Assembly (NCBI GenBank): GCA_910584245.1 | Contig: CAJTZF010000003.1 | Coordinates: 1-47,751 of the forward strand | Reading direction: 5' to 3' | Length of the DNA: 47,751 nt | Source of the DNA: an uncultured Eubacterium sp. | Lineage (GTDB): Bacteria > Bacillota > Clostridia > Lachnospirales > Lachnospiraceae | Shown: positions 9,317 to 17,381 of the stretch, piece after piece | How the letters are laid out: every line of letters starts with the position of its first letter | How positions within the stretch are numbered: position 1 is the stretch's first letter | Notes under the pieces: generated by a model | What the model saw: only the letters and a program-made list of their open reading frames with translations | Databases searched by the model: none | Told to the model about the DNA's origin: nothing | Program-made: the position numbers and the translations under genes

Positions 9317-11305
9317 TTATTCCTCTAAGTTCTCCAAGATCTTCTTCCACTCTATCATCTGGTCCCGAAGCTGGGCCGCCATTTCAAAATTCAATTCGAC
9401 GGCCGCCTGGTTCATACGCTTCTTGATCTTGAGAATTTCCTTTTCCAGCTCTTCTTTTGACATATACTCCGGGTCTTTCTCTAAATCTTCCATGCCGGCA
9501 TTTGCTTTCGTGGAAATTTTGATCAGCTCGCGAACGGCCTTTTGGATCGTCTGGGGCGTAATGCCATGCTTTTCATTGTATGCATCCTGTAACGTTCTTC
9601 TGCGCTCCGTCTCACCAATCGCCCGCTTCATGGAATCGGTCTGACGGTCCGCATACATGATGACGCGCCCTTCGGCATTCCTCGCGGCTCGTCCGATCGT
9701 CTGGATCAACGATGTCTCCGAGCGCAAAAACCCTTCCTTGTCCGCATCGAGAATTGCCACAAGGGACACCTCCGGTATGTCCAGTCCCTCGCGCAGAAGA
9801 TTGATCCCAACGAGCACATCAAACACATCCATCCGCATATCCCTTATAATTTCAGACCTCTCCATCGTATCAATGTCGGAATGCAAATATTTTACCCGAA
9901 CTCCCACTTCTTTATAATAATCGGTCAAATCCTCCGCCATCCGCTTCGTCAGCGTCGTGACAAGAACCTTGCCCTTCTCCTTTGTCACCGCCCGTATCTC
10001 GGAAAGAAGATCATCCACCTGCCCCTTCACTGGACGGACAATGACAAGCGGGTCTAAAAGTCCCGTCGGACGAATAATTTGCTCGGTCCGCATTAGCTCA
10101 TGGCTGCTCTCATATTCTGAAGGCGTTGCCGACACAAACATCATTTGATTGATATGCCCTTCAAACTCCTCAAAATTCAGCGGCCGGTTGCTTTTGGCGG
10201 ACGGAAGCCGGAAACCATATTCTACTAACGTCGTCTTTCTGGACTGGTCCCCCGCATGCATTCCCCGGATTTGCGGAATTGTAATGTGGGACTCGTCTAC
10301 AATAATCAGAAAATCGTCTGGAAAATAATCCAGAAGCGTATGAGGCATCTCGCCTTCCTTCATACCGGCCAAATGCATCGAATAATTTTCAATGCCGGAG
10401 CAAAACCCTGTCTCCCGCATCATCTCAATATCAAAATTTGTGCGCTCAGAAATCCGCTGCGCCTCAATCAGCTTGTCCTCACTCTTAAAATATTTGACGC
10501 GCTCCTTCAGTTCGAGCTCTATGCCCTGGATTGCCCGCTCCATCTTTTCCGGGGAAACGACATAATGCGATGCCGGAAATACAACCATGTGTTCTAAATT
10601 GCTGACCGCCTCTCCTGTCAAAACGTCAATTTCCTGAATCCGGTCGACCTCATCTCCAAAAAACTCTACCCGTATAGCCCGGTCAGACGCCGACGCGGGA
10701 AAAATCTCCACAACATCCCCTCTTACCCGGAACGTACCGCGGTGAAAATCCATATCATTTCTCGTGTACTGGATATCCACAAGACGCCGGATCACCTCAT
10801 CCCGGTCTTTCATCATACCAGGACGGAGTGAAACCGTCATGTTCTGATAATCAATCGGACTTCCCAATCCATAAATACAGGAAACGCTCGCTATAATTAT
10901 GACGTCCTGGCGCTCCGTCAACGCCGCCGTCGCCGAGTGGCGAAGCTTGTCAATCTCATCATTAATTGCCGAATCCTTTTCAATATAGGTATCTGTGGAT
11001 GGCACATATGCCTCCGGCTGGTAATAATCATAATACGAGACGAAAAACTCTACGGCGTTATTGGGAAAAAACTCTTTGAATTCCCCATATAACTGAGCTG
11101 CTAATGTCTTATTGTGGGCTATTACAAGAGTTGGTTTATTCAATTGTTGAATTACATTTGCCATCGTAAATGTCTTGCCGGAACCAGTGACGCCAAGAAG
11201 TGTCTGGAACTGGTTGCCTTCTTTAAATCCTTTTACTAATTCTTCGATCGCCTGCGGCTGGTCACCGGTTGGCTGATATTGCGATACTAATTCGAAATAA
11301 TCCAT
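9317..11305 (-). CDS. uvrB: Excinuclease ABC subunit B (complete copy)
   Basis: Full-length UvrB (662 residues), the helicase-like subunit that verifies damage and recruits UvrC. Walker A GVTGSGKT lies near residues 38-45, the beta-hairpin region VEFFVSYYDYYQPEAYV near 85-101, the helicase motifs GLDIPEVSLVAILDADKEG and QTIGRAARN follow, and a C-terminal UVR domain ends the protein. The gene starts 20 bp after the P-loop ATPase stop, with GAAAGG as ribosome binding site and no convincing promoter or LexA box of its own. By hand count the first 240 nt are about 42% GC against about 47% for the next 240 nt. A second, broken uvrB 5' end lies at 14162-14507. I infer that codons 1-90 came in with the insert, while the rest is the resident gene. 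Confidence 0.97.
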   Translation of the reverse strand: MDYFELVSQYQPTGDQPQAIEELVKGFKEGNQFQTLLGVTGSGKTFTMANVIQQLNKPTLVIAHNKTLAAQLYGEFKEFFPNNAVEFFVSYYDYYQPEAYVPSTDTYIEKDSAINDEIDKLRHSATAALTERQDVIIIASVSCIYGLGSPIDYQNMTVSLRPGMMKDRDEVIRRLVDIQYTRNDMDFHRGTFRVRGDVVEIFPASASDRAIRVEFFGDEVDRIQEIDVLTGEAVSNLEHMVVFPASHYVVSPEKMERAIQGIELELKERVKYFKSEDKLIEAQRISERTNFDIEMMRETGFCSGIENYSMHLAGMKEGEMPHTLLDYFPDDFLIIVDESHITIPQIRGMHAGDQSRKTTLVEYGFRLPSAKSNRPLNFEEFEGHINQMMFVSATPSEYESSHELMRTEQIIRPTGLLDPLVIVRPVKGQVDDLLSEIRAVTKEKGKVLVTTLTKRMAEDLTDYYKEVGVRVKYLHSDIDTMERSEIIRDMRMDVFDVLVGINLLREGLDIPEVSLVAILDADKEGFLRSETSLIQTIGRAARNAEGRVIMYADRQTDSMKRAIGETERRRTLQDAYNEKHGITPQTIQKAVRELIKISTKANAGMEDLEKDPEYMSKEELEKEILKIKKRMNQAAVELNFEMAAQLRDQMIEWKKILENLEE

Positions 11306-11325
11306 GATACTATACCTTTCTATAA

Positions 11326-12774
11326 CTATGGTCTCCCTCTTAGTACTAAGCCTAAACCAATTCTATACAATTTAGGGATTTCAAATAAATTATCTGCAAA
11401 TGCTTTACCCTTTTTTGCTTCTAACATTCCTGTTTCATAAAGTTCTTGAAGCATATCATCTCCTTGGGGTTCCAACCCATCCATAAGTACGAATATTTCT
11501 TCTCTACTATATTGAGCTGTATCTTTTCCCCTAAACCTATCAAAATGTTTTCTTAATTTGGGAAACTCACTTAAATATGTATCGCATTTAACTTCAGACA
11601 CTTTAGAAAAAGCTTTTTTCACTGCCATGCCGGAAATCAAACAATTTTCTTCAAAATTTTCCATTTCTTCTTGTGCTTCTTTGGAATAATTGGCAAAATT
11701 GATAAATTCTCTCGGGTATTTTCCTCCTAACCCATCTGTTATTCGTTGTAACAGCCAATCAATCATATTTGCTTCTTTTTTCCCCTTATACACCTGACGA
11801 GCAAATATAGTATAAAAAGTCTCTTCCAAATTTAAAGACAATAACAACTCCTCCTTTTCCAGCCCCATCTCGTTTGCTACATATTCTTCCACCATTTCAT
11901 TATTTAAACATCGGCGCATTAACATAATCAGCAAATCTTTTTTATCCCATGAAAGTACTACACTTTTATCCGACAAATGACTTTTATTCACAAATTCTAG
12001 AGTAGACCAGATATCATTCCTTAAAAATATTTTAAATCTTATTCTTGGAAACCTATTAACAAAACTCAAATACGTTCTAAAAAGGCTTTCTATACAAATC
12101 TTTCTCTTTCCATAATCGTCAGAAAACAACTCGTCAATTTTATCAAATAAAATCCAACTATCTAAACTTTCCTGCTCTAAAACATCATTAATGTCACTCA
12201 ATATATCTTGCGTATCAATACTATATTTTCCACCAATTTTAATTTTTACCCCTTTTATATCAATATCTATACCTTGTATTGGAGTTCCCACAACCACACT
12301 CCATAATTGTTTCAAAATATTTAAAATCCTGAAATCCTCCATAATACCTACATTTCTATAAAATTCAATTAAATTTTCCCCACAATAATATCCTTCCTTT
12401 CCCATTCTAATTGCTATTTTCACCGCAATATAAAGTTCCCATATTTTATTAAAATCAGCTTCCTCGTTCCTTAATAACTTTCTAAAATCATCTGTTTGTA
12501 ATTCCTTCAAATCATTGAAACCTGTTCCTGTTACTATAATTATTTTTCTATCAAGTCCTGCAAGTTTCTTTGCTACTTCTTCATACTTAGAAAACATCTG
12601 AAATAGGGCACTTTTCCCAGAACCTTTTGCCCCTAAAACCAAAGATTTCTGTGGATTAATAAATTGTTCAAAATCTTTAGTTTTTATAAATTTTCTGTCT
12701 AAATCTAATTCCGACTCGGAATCCACACTTCCAAATTCTAATTTTGATAATAATTCCTTTCTATTTTCGTACAT
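11326..12774 (-). CDS. P-loop ATPase, Sll1717-like, defence-type
   Basis: A 482-residue predicted ATPase. Walker A GAKGSGKS lies at residues 48-55 and a Walker B-like WILFDKIDEL near 210, followed by FKIFLRNDIW and LSWDKKDLLIMLMRRC, which are features of the Sll1717-type P-loop ATPase family. These proteins are often found beside nucleases and methylases in defence islands, but the role of this branch is not established to my knowledge. The C-terminal third has no recognised domain. The gene is strongly A/T-rich compared with uvrB and ctpA, a sign of transfer. GGGAGG precedes the ATG. It lies downstream of the DUF1016 nuclease gene and 20 bp upstream of uvrB, so all would share a transcript. 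Cytoplasmic; no membrane segments. Confidence 0.8.
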   Translation of the reverse strand: MYENRKELLSKLEFGSVDSESELDLDRKFIKTKDFEQFINPQKSLVLGAKGSGKSALFQMFSKYEEVAKKLAGLDRKIIIVTGTGFNDLKELQTDDFRKLLRNEEADFNKIWELYIAVKIAIRMGKEGYYCGENLIEFYRNVGIMEDFRILNILKQLWSVVVGTPIQGIDIDIKGVKIKIGGKYSIDTQDILSDINDVLEQESLDSWILFDKIDELFSDDYGKRKICIESLFRTYLSFVNRFPRIRFKIFLRNDIWSTLEFVNKSHLSDKSVVLSWDKKDLLIMLMRRCLNNEMVEEYVANEMGLEKEELLLSLNLEETFYTIFARQVYKGKKEANMIDWLLQRITDGLGGKYPREFINFANYSKEAQEEMENFEENCLISGMAVKKAFSKVSEVKCDTYLSEFPKLRKHFDRFRGKDTAQYSREEIFVLMDGLEPQGDDMLQELYETGMLEAKKGKAFADNLFEIPKLYRIGLGLVLRGRP

Positions 12775-12917
12775 AACAAACCTCCCATTTCTTTAATGCT
12801 AAACCTACAAGTATTTTACCACTCTATTCTACATCAGCCTCTTCTATCCACTGTCGTAACTTGTCTTGTAATAATTTCTTATCCGGTAAATACAACTTAT
12901 ATTCAGAAGCATAAATA

Positions 12918-13922
12918 TTAGTATCTCGCGGCAGTGTAATCTCCAACTAATGCATCATTATTTTCTTTACATAACAGAATACCAATCGTCGGATTTTCAT
13001 CTTCCAATTTCTCATATCGATCGTAATAATTTACATACATCTGCATTTGTCCAATATCTTGATGTGTCAATTTATCCACTTTTAAGTCAATCAGCACATA
13101 ACACCGAAGAAGACGATTATAGAACACCAAATCCACATAATAACTATCTTCATTAAAGGTAAAACGTTTTTGCCTTGATTCAAATAGATATCCTTTTCCC
13201 ATTTCCAACAAAAATTTCTGCAATTTATCAATAATTGCTGTTTCTAAATCTGTTTCTGAATATTTCGTTTTTTCTTCCATTCCTAAAAATTCTAATACTG
13301 TTGGCTGTTTTACAATATCTTCCGGTTTTGTAATAATGTTACCTTTCTTTGCCAACTGTAAAACAGCCTCTTTATCCCGGCTAAGTGCCAGCCTTTCATA
13401 AAGACTGGAATTATATTGTCTTTGCAGAGTACGTACACTCCATCCTGATTTTGCTGATTCAATTTCATAGAAGCTTCTTTCATTTTCTATTCGCATTAAT
13501 TGCAAGTAGTGTGACCATGATACTATGAAAGGCGGTTTCTCTTCAAAAAGGCTAAACACTGTTTCACTTTTTTCAACTGCAAAAAGATTAAACACTGTTT
13601 CGTCAATTCTATCCTTATAGGTCAGATAAAACTTCCGTGCATTTTTCAAACTATCCTCCGAAAATCCTCTTTCAAAATTCTTTTTCATTTCTTCAGATAG
13701 CCTTTTAACAACTTGACTACCATATCTCGCTCTTGTTTCACCTTTTTGCTGCACTTCTATAATCCACTTCCCAATAGTATAATAAGTAAGCAATTGAATC
13801 ATATTCACTTGTTGAACAGCAATATTTCTTGCATGTTTTACTAAAGCTACTGTATTGGCACATAGCCTTTCGATAGCTACATCCTCGTTAGTTAATACCT
13901 CTGTTTTTTGACTATGGTTCAT
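12918..13922 (-). CDS. DUF1016/YhcG-type PD-(D/E)XK nuclease, frameshifted near the C-terminus
   Basis: A 334-residue reading frame of the DUF1016 (YhcG) family. The N-terminal helical domain (about residues 15-170) includes YYTIGKWIIEVQQ and the LKNARKFYLTY segment. The C-terminal PD-(D/E)XK fold (about 200-320) has the metal-binding YVDLVFYN and VLIDLKVDKL motifs and GQMQMYVNYYDR. The last nine residues (GDYTAARY region) are aberrant. Moving one base at the CC of 12943-12944 restores EITLPRDTNIYASEYKLYLP and further family-like sequence to a stop at 12824. The real gene is therefore 12824-13922 with a one-base insertion, real or sequencing. The catalytic core is intact. A/T-rich base usage differs from the flanks. 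AAGGAGG precedes the ATG. It leads the ATPase-uvrB-uvrA-yfbR run. Confidence 0.82.
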   Translation of the reverse strand: MNHSQKTEVLTNEDVAIERLCANTVALVKHARNIAVQQVNMIQLLTYYTIGKWIIEVQQKGETRARYGSQVVKRLSEEMKKNFERGFSEDSLKNARKFYLTYKDRIDETVFNLFAVEKSETVFSLFEEKPPFIVSWSHYLQLMRIENERSFYEIESAKSGWSVRTLQRQYNSSLYERLALSRDKEAVLQLAKKGNIITKPEDIVKQPTVLEFLGMEEKTKYSETDLETAIIDKLQKFLLEMGKGYLFESRQKRFTFNEDSYYVDLVFYNRLLRCYVLIDLKVDKLTHQDIGQMQMYVNYYDRYEKLEDENPTIGILLCKENNDALVGDYTAARY

Positions 13923-14161
13923 GTTCGACCGCCTCCTTGTTTGCTACAATTTCCGTTTCGCATAGTTCTTCTCAAATGCTATTATCTCTGCTATTTTGTA
14001 CTATCTTATGTTATCTAGTCCATTACATGAATCCAGGTCACAGCCCCCACCCGTCCGCCTAATGTTATTTTGTCCATAATCCTCCATCTTGTCCGCAAAA
14101 TACGGTACAATCAACACCAAATAACACGAAATAATGCAGTTTTCGTCCTGTCCCCAAATTA

Positions 14162-14507
14162 GGACACAAAAAACTCTACGGGGTTAATCAGGGAACATCT
14201 CCTTAAATTCTCTGTATAACTGCGCGGCTAACGTCTTGTTGTGTGCAATTACGAGCGTCGGTTTATTTAAAGTCTGGATCACGTTTGCCATAGTAAAGGT
14301 TTTACCAGAACCCGTAACCCCTAGTAAAGTCTGAAATTGATTGCCCTCCGTAAAGCCCTCTACTAATGCTTCGATCGCCTGCGGCTGGTCGCCGGTAGGC
14401 TGAAATGGAGCATGTAATTTGAAAGCATGTCCACTCTTTGGGCTGCTTTCATGAGCAAGTAGCTGACCTTTGTCAGCGGATTGCGAATTTCCTCTTTTAT
14501 CTGGCAT
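14162..14507 (-). pseudogene. 5' fragment of a second uvrB, broken at the VEFFVS motif
   Basis: A truncated uvrB start. After a 33-residue leader the frame reads QPTGDQPQAIEALVEGF, GVTGSGKTFTMANVI and NKPTLVIAHNKTLAAQLY, about 90% identical to the complete uvrB over 72 residues but clearly different at codon third positions. It is therefore not a recent duplication. The frame stops at 14184 through one extra base. In the next frame the homology goes on through VEFFVS and then ends abruptly at 14162 in unrelated sequence (TAATTTGGGGAC). It starts with an ATG preceded by AAAGAGAGG and has its own promoter and LexA-like box upstream, directly after ctpA and its terminator. I infer that this is the original 5' end of the chromosomal uvrB. 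If translated, it would give only a P-loop-containing stub. Confidence 0.85.
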
Positions 14508-14725
14508 ATGAAAACCTCTCTTTCACAGAATTAATTAGACTACTGGCCATAAAATTCGTGTAATTTTCTATTTGGGGATTATCCTATCGGCGAACTTTTC
14601 TAAATTACAAGAATGAAAGTCACAAATTTGTAATCATAACGGTTTACAAAGTAGTCTGCTCAAAACATCTTTATGGGTTTCAGAATAAATATTTCATATA
14701 CATTAAATATCATACAACAATTTTT

Positions 14726-14776
14726 AGTATATCATATTGTTTCCCCCATGTCTACAAAAAAACAAACATTCGTTCC
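14726..14776 (-). promoter_or_regulatory. Promoter with LexA-like (SOS) box upstream of the uvrB fragment
   Basis: On the minus strand GGAACGAATGTTTG (14763-14776) matches 12 of 14 positions of the Firmicute LexA/DinR consensus CGAACRNRYGTTYC. About 9 bp further on, TAGACA (14749-14754) and TATACT (14726-14731) lie 17 bp apart and form a sigma-A-type promoter with a TG-extended -10. It would drive only the broken uvrB fragment, about 210 nt downstream. The rest of the 373-bp gap between the fragment and ctpA holds the ctpA terminator and nothing else I can identify. Confidence 0.6.
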
Positions 14777-14814
14777 TCTTGTTTTACTTTACAGAAACAG
14801 AAAAATCTCCCGGT

Positions 14815-14850
14815 AATAAAAAACACAGCTACAAGTTTCCCCGCAGCTGC
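14815..14850 (-). terminator. Intrinsic terminator of ctpA operon
   Basis: On the minus strand GCAGCTGCGGG, a GAAA tetraloop, then CTTGTAGCTGT form an 11-bp stem with several G-U pairs, followed by GTTTTTTATT. It lies 30 bp after the ctpA stop, so the ftsE-to-ctpA transcript should end before the uvrB fragment. Confidence 0.75.
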
Positions 14851-14880
14851 ATACGTTTCCTATATTCTTTTCGCTTCTCT

Positions 14881-16095
14881 CTACTGCCCGCCATTTGCCA
14901 GCTGGAGCGCGCGCTGTAGCTGGTGGTCCCTGCTCTCATCGTACTCTCCTGCCTTATCCTTTTCCTCCTCTTCCTCATTCTTCACTTCGATATCCGGTGT
15001 GAGGCCCTTTTTATGAATGCTGATACCGCCCGGCAGGAAATACTCTGCCGTCGTCAGCTTAATTCCGCCGCCACATGAGTCCGACAAAGAGAATACGGCC
15101 TGCACGATACCTTTTCCAAAACTTTGTGTTCCAACAAGAACAGCCGCCCCACGCGCCTGAAGCGTTCCGGCAAACACCTCCGAAGCGCTCGCGCTTCTTC
15201 CATTCATTAAAACAATCATTGGTTTGTCAAAACTGGATTTATCAGTGGAACGATACGATTTATCGCCCTCCTTTTTGCTCTTCTCTGTAATCAACTCGCC
15301 TTCCGGTAACAATTCATCCAGCATATTGATAACGGAATCCAGTGAGCCTCCGCCATTGTCGCGGACATCCAGTATAAGGCTGCTCACGTCGTCTTTTCTC
15401 ATATTTTCGACCGCTATGCCAAACTGCTCATCTGTTTCTTTGTCAAATTCCGTGATCCTGATATAACCGACCGCCCCGTATTTTTTCGAAGTGACGGAAA
15501 TTACGTTTACCGTGCTGCAAACTACTTGTGTATCGAGCGTCTGCTTCTCTCCCTTTTCATTTTGCCTCTCAACTGTGATTAAAATCGTTCTGCCATCGTT
15601 GGAATCTTTTTTTATCATGGAAACGATGTCGTTCAGCTGCATGGCGGATACGTCCGTTCCGTCTATTTTAAGAAACCGGTCGTTTTCTCTTATTCCCGCC
15701 CTGGCGGCCGGGCCGTCCTCGGAAACCTCCGCAACCCGCACCGAAAGATCCGCCTCCTGCCGCAACGAAACGCCTATGCCCACATAAGATCCGTTGATTC
15801 CTTTTAATAATTCCTCATACTCTTCCTCTGTATAATACTGGGAATACTTATCCCCCAGGGCACTCACCATTCCCTTAGCAGCTCCGTTGGCAAGTTCTTC
15901 GTCCTTGATCTCACCCTGGTAATACTTATCAATACATTTCTCGATAACCTTTGACTTATCGTAGACCTGCTGGGTGGCTGAACCCGGGATATACAGCTGG
16001 ATTCCAAAATACCTGCCGACTGAAAGAATGCCGATGGTTAGAAAAACTCCCGCCGCAATCCCAATTATAAAACCTTTGCCGTGTTCCTTTAACAC
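14881..16095 (-). CDS. ctpA: S41-family C-terminal processing peptidase
   Basis: A 404-residue S41 protease. Residues about 7-30 form an uncleaved or cleaved N-terminal membrane segment, followed by an N-terminal helical region, a PDZ domain (about 95-180, starting near YVGIGVSLR) and the S41 catalytic domain. The catalytic serine is in NGRSASASEVFAGTLQ and the lysine in GTQSFGKGIVQ. The active site therefore faces the cell exterior. It is the last gene of the ftsE-ftsX-M23-ctpA run, 22 bp after the M23 gene, and a terminator follows. The context suggests trimming of wall enzymes or their regulators, as CtpA proteases do in other bacteria, but the substrate is inference. The C-terminal tail is highly charged with Glu and Lys. 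Confidence 0.93.
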   Translation of the reverse strand: MLKEHGKGFIIGIAAGVFLTIGILSVGRYFGIQLYIPGSATQQVYDKSKVIEKCIDKYYQGEIKDEELANGAAKGMVSALGDKYSQYYTEEEYEELLKGINGSYVGIGVSLRQEADLSVRVAEVSEDGPAARAGIRENDRFLKIDGTDVSAMQLNDIVSMIKKDSNDGRTILITVERQNEKGEKQTLDTQVVCSTVNVISVTSKKYGAVGYIRITEFDKETDEQFGIAVENMRKDDVSSLILDVRDNGGGSLDSVINMLDELLPEGELITEKSKKEGDKSYRSTDKSSFDKPMIVLMNGRSASASEVFAGTLQARGAAVLVGTQSFGKGIVQAVFSLSDSCGGGIKLTTAEYFLPGGISIHKKGLTPDIEVKNEEEEEKDKAGEYDESRDHQLQRALQLANGGQ

Positions 16096-16117
16096 ATAAT
16101 CACTTCCATTTATTCAT

Positions 16118-17368
16118 TTATTGACTTACATAATTTAATGGGTCCACATAATTTCCATTGATGGATACGCCAAAATGTAAATGCGCACCCGTCGACACTC
16201 CCGTAGAACCAACATAGGCGATCACATCGCCCTGCTTCACCTGCGCTTCTTCACCGACTGCCAGCTTGGAAGCATGCATATATACGGTGTACAGGCTATT
16301 TCCATGATAAATCATGATGTAGTTTCCCGCGCTGGCGCTGTACGTAGCTGTCACAACCGTTCCGGCTGCCGACGCCACAATCGGTGTTCCCTCGGCAACG
16401 GCTATGTCAATCCCCCGGTGGTTTGTACTGGCCCCCTGTGTCGGACTCGTCCGGCTGCCAAACCGGGAAGATATCGTCCCGGCTATCTGGAGCGGCCATC
16501 TGAGCTGGCCCGCATTCGCATACGCGTCGGAGGCGGGAGGAACGGCATTTCCCTGCTGCGCAGCCTGCGCCTCCTGTGCCCTCCGCTGTGCCTCCTGCTG
16601 CTCAATGATCTTCTGTTTCTCCAGCAAAAGATTCTCGACTTCCCTCTCCTGTTTTGCGACCTGTTCATGGAAGGTCCGTACTTTATCGTCGCGGTACGAA
16701 ATGGCACTCTTCAGTCTGTTGACTTCCGATTTCTTATTTTCTTTTAGTTCCTTCAATGCATTTTTATCTGCTGCCGCCTCCTCCTGAAGCATCGCAATTT
16801 GCTCGATTTTCGCTTCCATCCTCGTCCGCCGCAGCTCCACATCCTTTTTTAACTTTGTATACTGTTCAAACAAATTCGTATCATACTTTGAAATTTTCTC
16901 GATGTACTCAGACCGATTTAAAAAATCAGCCAGGCTGCTGGCGCTGAAAGCCACATCCATGTAAGCGTCGCTCCCATTTTCATACATATATTTTATTCGC
17001 TTTTTCATCGTTTCATACTGCACTTTTTCCACCGCCTGGGCCTCCTTGAGCTCCTTCTCAAGTGTGACAAGCGAATTGCGGGCGGCATTAATCTGCTTCC
17101 TCAAGTCGGAAATCGTTTCCGAAACCTTTTCCATCTTCTTATCTACTTTTTTGACATACTCTAGTATATCGCCTTTATTGTTTTCGAGCTCGGCGATCTC
17201 CTCCTTGAGATCCTTGACACGCTTTTCCGCCTGCTTTTTTGCCTCCTCCGCCTTCTGTATCTGGCTGTCCAGCTCCGATACATCGGTTTCGGCAACCGCC
17301 TTGCCCCCGGCGAGACCGGCGCTTACAAACATGGAGACAAGTAACAAAACAGATAAAAATCTCTTCAT
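16118..17368 (-). CDS. EnvC-like M23 peptidase with N-terminal coiled coil (FtsEX partner)
   Basis: A 416-residue secreted protein. A signal peptide (about residues 1-26, MKRFLSVLLLVSMFVSAGLA) is followed by two long coiled-coil segments (about 30-260) and an Ala/Gln-rich hinge, then a LytM/M23 domain (about 290-416). The zinc and catalytic residues are intact: NHRGIDIAV, YMHASKL and GAHLHFGVS. It is therefore probably an active endopeptidase, unlike EnvC of E. coli, which only activates amidases. The start at 17368 has AAGGGGGAT about eight bases upstream; a frame open to 17389 is not signal-like. The gene starts just after the ftsX stop. FtsEX normally controls such coiled-coil wall hydrolases (EnvC, PcsB, CwlO), so this is the likely FtsEX-gated hydrolase. 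Confidence 0.9.
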   Translation of the reverse strand: MKRFLSVLLLVSMFVSAGLAGGKAVAETDVSELDSQIQKAEEAKKQAEKRVKDLKEEIAELENNKGDILEYVKKVDKKMEKVSETISDLRKQINAARNSLVTLEKELKEAQAVEKVQYETMKKRIKYMYENGSDAYMDVAFSASSLADFLNRSEYIEKISKYDTNLFEQYTKLKKDVELRRTRMEAKIEQIAMLQEEAAADKNALKELKENKKSEVNRLKSAISYRDDKVRTFHEQVAKQEREVENLLLEKQKIIEQQEAQRRAQEAQAAQQGNAVPPASDAYANAGQLRWPLQIAGTISSRFGSRTSPTQGASTNHRGIDIAVAEGTPIVASAAGTVVTATYSASAGNYIMIYHGNSLYTVYMHASKLAVGEEAQVKQGDVIAYVGSTGVSTGAHLHFGVSINGNYVDPLNYVSQ

Positions 17369-17381
17369 CCCAAAATCCCCC

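Larger units (their letters stand above)
11036..14161. mobile_element. Candidate small genomic island inserted in uvrB (no integrase seen)
   Basis: The segment runs from codon 90 of the complete uvrB to the break in the uvrB fragment. It holds a 5' uvrB piece, the ATPase, the DUF1016 nuclease and about 240 bp of non-coding sequence with GGGGAC-type motifs at its right edge. Both ends carry the same uvrB coding sequence up to GTAGAGTTTTT plus VS codons, which acts as an imperfect direct repeat. The interior is clearly A/T-richer than the flanks. No integrase, transposase or resolvase is recognisable inside, so the mechanism (site-specific insertion with gene reconstitution, or homologous exchange) is inference. 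The boundaries are approximate. Confidence 0.5.

Noticed and set aside
11326..11420. Possible internal promoter for the complete uvrB at the end of the ATPase gene
   Set aside because: TTGTAT and TAGTAC at 16 bp is the best match found and is too weak to support.
14041..14160. Sequence with GGGGACAGG and TCCTAATTTGGGGAC motifs next to the uvrB break, like a transposon end
   Set aside because: No inverted terminal repeats, target duplication or transposase found, so it is not called as an IS; noted only as the island edge.
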